A stretch of 6,266 nt of DNA from DASRGL01 sp035651115. GTDB taxonomy: Bacteria > Armatimonadota > Chthonomonadetes > Chthonomonadales > Chthonomonadaceae. Of this stretch, positions 4,643-6,266 are shown in pieces. The stretch lies in contig DASRGL010000141.1 of the NCBI GenBank assembly GCA_035651115.1, forward strand, positions 1 through 6,266, given 5' to 3'. Position 1 is the first letter of the stretch; the number at the start of each line of letters is the position of its first letter. The translations under genes and the position numbers were made by a program. The notes under the pieces were generated by a model. That model had not been told where the DNA came from and did no database searches. It saw only the letters and a program-made list of their open reading frames with translations.

Positions 4643-5446
4643 TTATCCCTGTGGGCGGAGGCGACCGACGATGACCTCGCAGGGCGCGCGGTGCAGCAGC
4701 GTGTCCACCAACTGATGAAAAAGATCGTGGCCCTCCTCGCCGATCGGTTCGCTCGTCGCGCCGATGATCACCATATCGGCGGCATTGGCCTTGATCGCCG
4801 CCAGGATGCCCTCCGCCGCGTCGCGCACGCGCTCGACGTGTTCCCGCGCCGTGATATTATGCCTCCGGGCCTGCTGCCCGGCGATCTGAAGCGTCTCCTG
4901 CGCGGCCTGCTCCTTCTCCAACAGAGGCGCATTCAGGGGCAGCGTGCGCTCTATCTCCAGAAAATAGATCAGCCGCACCTCATCCTTTGTGCCGTGCGCC
5001 AGCCTCCCGGCCAGCAGCGCGCCGTAGGTCAGGTCCAGGTCGGCCAGCAACGGAACCAGCAGCACATGCCCGCGCCGGGGGCCTTCCGGCGTCGGCGGGG
5101 GCGCGGCCTGCCGGTGGTGCATTCGCAGAGAAGCCCGCGCTGCCTCCACCGACTCGGCGATCGGAAGCTGCGAGCGCACGCCCGGAACCGTGCGGATGAC
5201 CTGCATCACATTCTCCGGCAGATTCGCCACGATGATGCGCGCTTTGGCCGCCTCGATGTCGCGCATCGCCTCCAGGAACGTCTTCGCGCCGTCCTCCGAG
5301 ATGTTCTCCAGATGCGCGCAGTCCACGATGATGCCCTGCGGATGCTCCTGCAACAGCAGGTTCGCCGCCGCCTTGATAGTCAGCCACTGGTTCTTATGCA
5401 GCGCCCCGGAGAGCCGCACCACGTCGTCTTTCGTCTCAATGATCAT
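4643..5446 (-). CDS. STAS domain fused to a universal-stress-protein (USP) domain
   Basis: A complete 267-residue soluble protein with two domains. Residues 1-108 look like a STAS domain: a beta strand IIVDCAHLENISEDGAKTF (39-57), a helix, then ARIIVANLPENV (69-80). The phospho-acceptor loop, usually Asp-Ser-Ser-Gly, reads Ser50-Glu51-Asp52-Gly53. A Pro-rich linker (111-124) leads to a USP-like alpha/beta domain (126-262): GHVLLVPLLADLD, a central helical part, DMVIIGATSEP (224-234) and HRAPCEVIVG (252-261). The nucleotide motif G-2x-G-9x-G(S/T) is not kept: Gly229 is present, but the later Gly-Ser position reads His244-Gln245. It was probably adapted for protein contact rather than ATP binding. 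The start ATG overlaps the permease stop by 11 nt and has AGGAG 9 nt upstream; in-frame ATGs further up (for example 5470) lack a ribosome site. The coupling suggests it acts with or regulates the permease, perhaps by binding its cytoplasmic tail. The exact role is unknown. Confidence 0.82.
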   Translation of the reverse strand: MIIETKDDVVRLSGALHKNQWLTIKAAANLLLQEHPQGIIVDCAHLENISEDGAKTFLEAMRDIEAAKARIIVANLPENVMQVIRTVPGVRSQLPIAESVEAARASLRMHHRQAAPPPTPEGPRRGHVLLVPLLADLDLTYGALLAGRLAHGTKDEVRLIYFLEIERTLPLNAPLLEKEQAAQETLQIAGQQARRHNITAREHVERVRDAAEGILAAIKANAADMVIIGATSEPIGEEGHDLFHQLVDTLLHRAPCEVIVGRLRPQG

Positions 5447-6266
5447 GCGCTGCCACTCCTTCCACGCCATTGTGCTGGGCCGCCACCGGCGCGACCTCCT
5501 CGGCGAGCGCATCCGCCGGAGGAGGCTGATCCTGTTCCTGTAGATAGTACCGCACATTCGCGACGATCATATCGCGCCGACTCAGCAGCGCCAGCTTCAG
5601 CAGCAGGCCGGAGTTGCCGTGCAGCAGGCTGTGCCACCACTTCGTTGGAACGAATTCCGGCACGATGACTGTCACCAGATGATTGCGCCGCTCGATCTGC
5701 ACCGAATCGAGATACTGCATGATCGGGGAGATGAGAGAGCGATAGGGCGAGTTGAGGATGATGAGCGGCACGTCGCCGCCCCACTCCTCCCACCGGGCCT
5801 TGAGCTGCGGCGTCTTCTCCGGGTCGGTCGCGATGTGGACGGCGCGGCAGTCGGAAGAGAGCGTGCGCGCGTACTCCAGCGCGGGCATGACCCCGCGATG
5901 CAGGCCGGGTATCAGCACCAGCACCGTATTTTTCGGCGGCGTCGCGGGCGCGCGATAGGTCCCCATCTTCAACTGCTGCGCCACGTCCACGTAGTGATGA
6001 TAGATCGCGCGGAACATCAGCACCAGCAGCCCGATCAGCAGCATCACAATCCACGCGCCTTCCAGGAACTTCTCGAAGGCGATGTCGAGCAGGACGATGA
6101 AAGTCGCCGCCGCGCCGATGCCATTGATGATCGCTTTGCGCTGCCAGCCGGAGCCTCGCAGCTTGCGCCAGTGCTGCACCATGCCGCTCTGAGAGAGCGT
6201 GAAGGCCAGGAAGACGCCGATGGCGTAGAGCGGGATCAGCGCGTCCACGCTGCCCTTCTTGATAAC
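5436..6266 (-). CDS. APC-family amino acid permease, C-terminal part with cytoplasmic USP-like tail (partial, enters from the right edge)
   Basis: The frame is open from the window edge (GTT at 6266) to TGA at 5436, giving the last 276 residues; the N-terminal membrane core is outside. Three hydrophobic segments are visible at about 9-27 (LIPLYAIGVFLAFTLSQSG), 44-62 and 69-88. The first, with SQSGMVQHW after it, is typical of the late transmembrane region of large APC-superfamily permeases of the KUP/amino-acid type. From about residue 112 the protein is cytoplasmic and USP-like: NTVLVLIPGLHRGVMPALEY, an alpha/beta stretch with WEEWGGDVPLIILNSPYRSL, then LVTVIVPEFVPTKWWHSLLH. This tail is known from such permeases in Chloroflexota, Actinomycetota and relatives. 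The final 30 residues are low-complexity (Gln/Pro/Ala/Glu, ending AAHDH). The transported substrate cannot be told from this part. The stop overlaps the next gene's start by 11 nt (ATGATCATTGA), so the two are translationally coupled. Confidence 0.88.
   Translation of the reverse strand, partial: VIKKGSVDALIPLYAIGVFLAFTLSQSGMVQHWRKLRGSGWQRKAIINGIGAAATFIVLLDIAFEKFLEGAWIVMLLIGLLVLMFRAIYHHYVDVAQQLKMGTYRAPATPPKNTVLVLIPGLHRGVMPALEYARTLSSDCRAVHIATDPEKTPQLKARWEEWGGDVPLIILNSPYRSLISPIMQYLDSVQIERRNHLVTVIVPEFVPTKWWHSLLHGNSGLLLKLALLSRRDMIVANVRYYLQEQDQPPPADALAEEVAPVAAQHNGVEGVAAHDH
5456..5460 (-). promoter_or_regulatory. Ribosome binding site of the STAS-USP gene, inside the permease coding region
   Basis: AGGAG on the minus strand lies 9 nt before the ATG at 5446. 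The spacing is a little long, which fits a gene that partly relies on ribosomes ending the permease 11 nt into it. Confidence 0.55.

Noticed and set aside
4619..5668. Plus-strand open frame (349 codons) opposite the STAS-USP and permease genes
   Set aside because: It spans two real genes on the other strand and is low-complexity (Arg/Gln/Pro); an antisense shadow.

Overview
The window comes from a high-GC bacterial chromosome (clearly over 60% G+C by eye). All six genes lie on the minus strand, so transcription runs from high to low coordinates. Five gene starts are visible, and each has a recognisable Shine-Dalgarno sequence. The mix of genes fits an Armatimonadota-like or Chloroflexota/Planctomycetota-like environmental heterotroph: a Tat-exported GH116-type glycosidase with an inserted module, an LsrB/RhaS-like sugar-binding lipoprotein, an SLBB plus helix-hairpin-helix ComEA protein, an APC permease with a cytoplasmic USP-like tail, and repeated C/T-rich intergenic hairpins. 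This is inferred from gene types only. No marker gene is present and the assignment is weak.

Read in the direction of transcription, the right edge (6266 to 5436) holds the C-terminal part of an APC-family permease. Its stop overlaps by 11 bases the start of a small soluble protein (5446 to 4643) that joins an N-terminal STAS domain to a C-terminal universal-stress-protein (USP) domain. The two are almost certainly one translationally coupled unit, and they are the most unusual pair here. A short GC hairpin followed by a U-rich run (4594 to 4562) lies between them and a ComEA-like DNA-binding protein (4546 to 3782). A 296-base gap with several hairpins and no convincing gene follows, then a standard aldo/keto reductase with an intact catalytic tetrad (3485 to 2553).

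The gap 2367-2552 holds three strong inverted repeats. Two of them are near-identical copies 39 bases apart. It also holds a four-tract G-run motif on the minus strand. This block separates the reductase from a carbohydrate module: a lipoprotein sugar-binding component of an ABC importer (2366 to 1290), followed after 56 bases by a GH116-like glycoside hydrolase (1233 to beyond base 1). The hydrolase gene is open across the whole left end and is cut by the window edge before its catalytic domain. The pair suggests extracytoplasmic glycoside cleavage coupled to sugar capture. No importer permease or ATPase is visible.

No RNA gene, CRISPR array, transposase, integrase or attachment site was seen. 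The window looks like ordinary chromosome. The points worth checking are the STAS-USP fusion with its altered active motifs, the module and codon-usage patch inside the GH116 protein, and the intergenic hairpin family.
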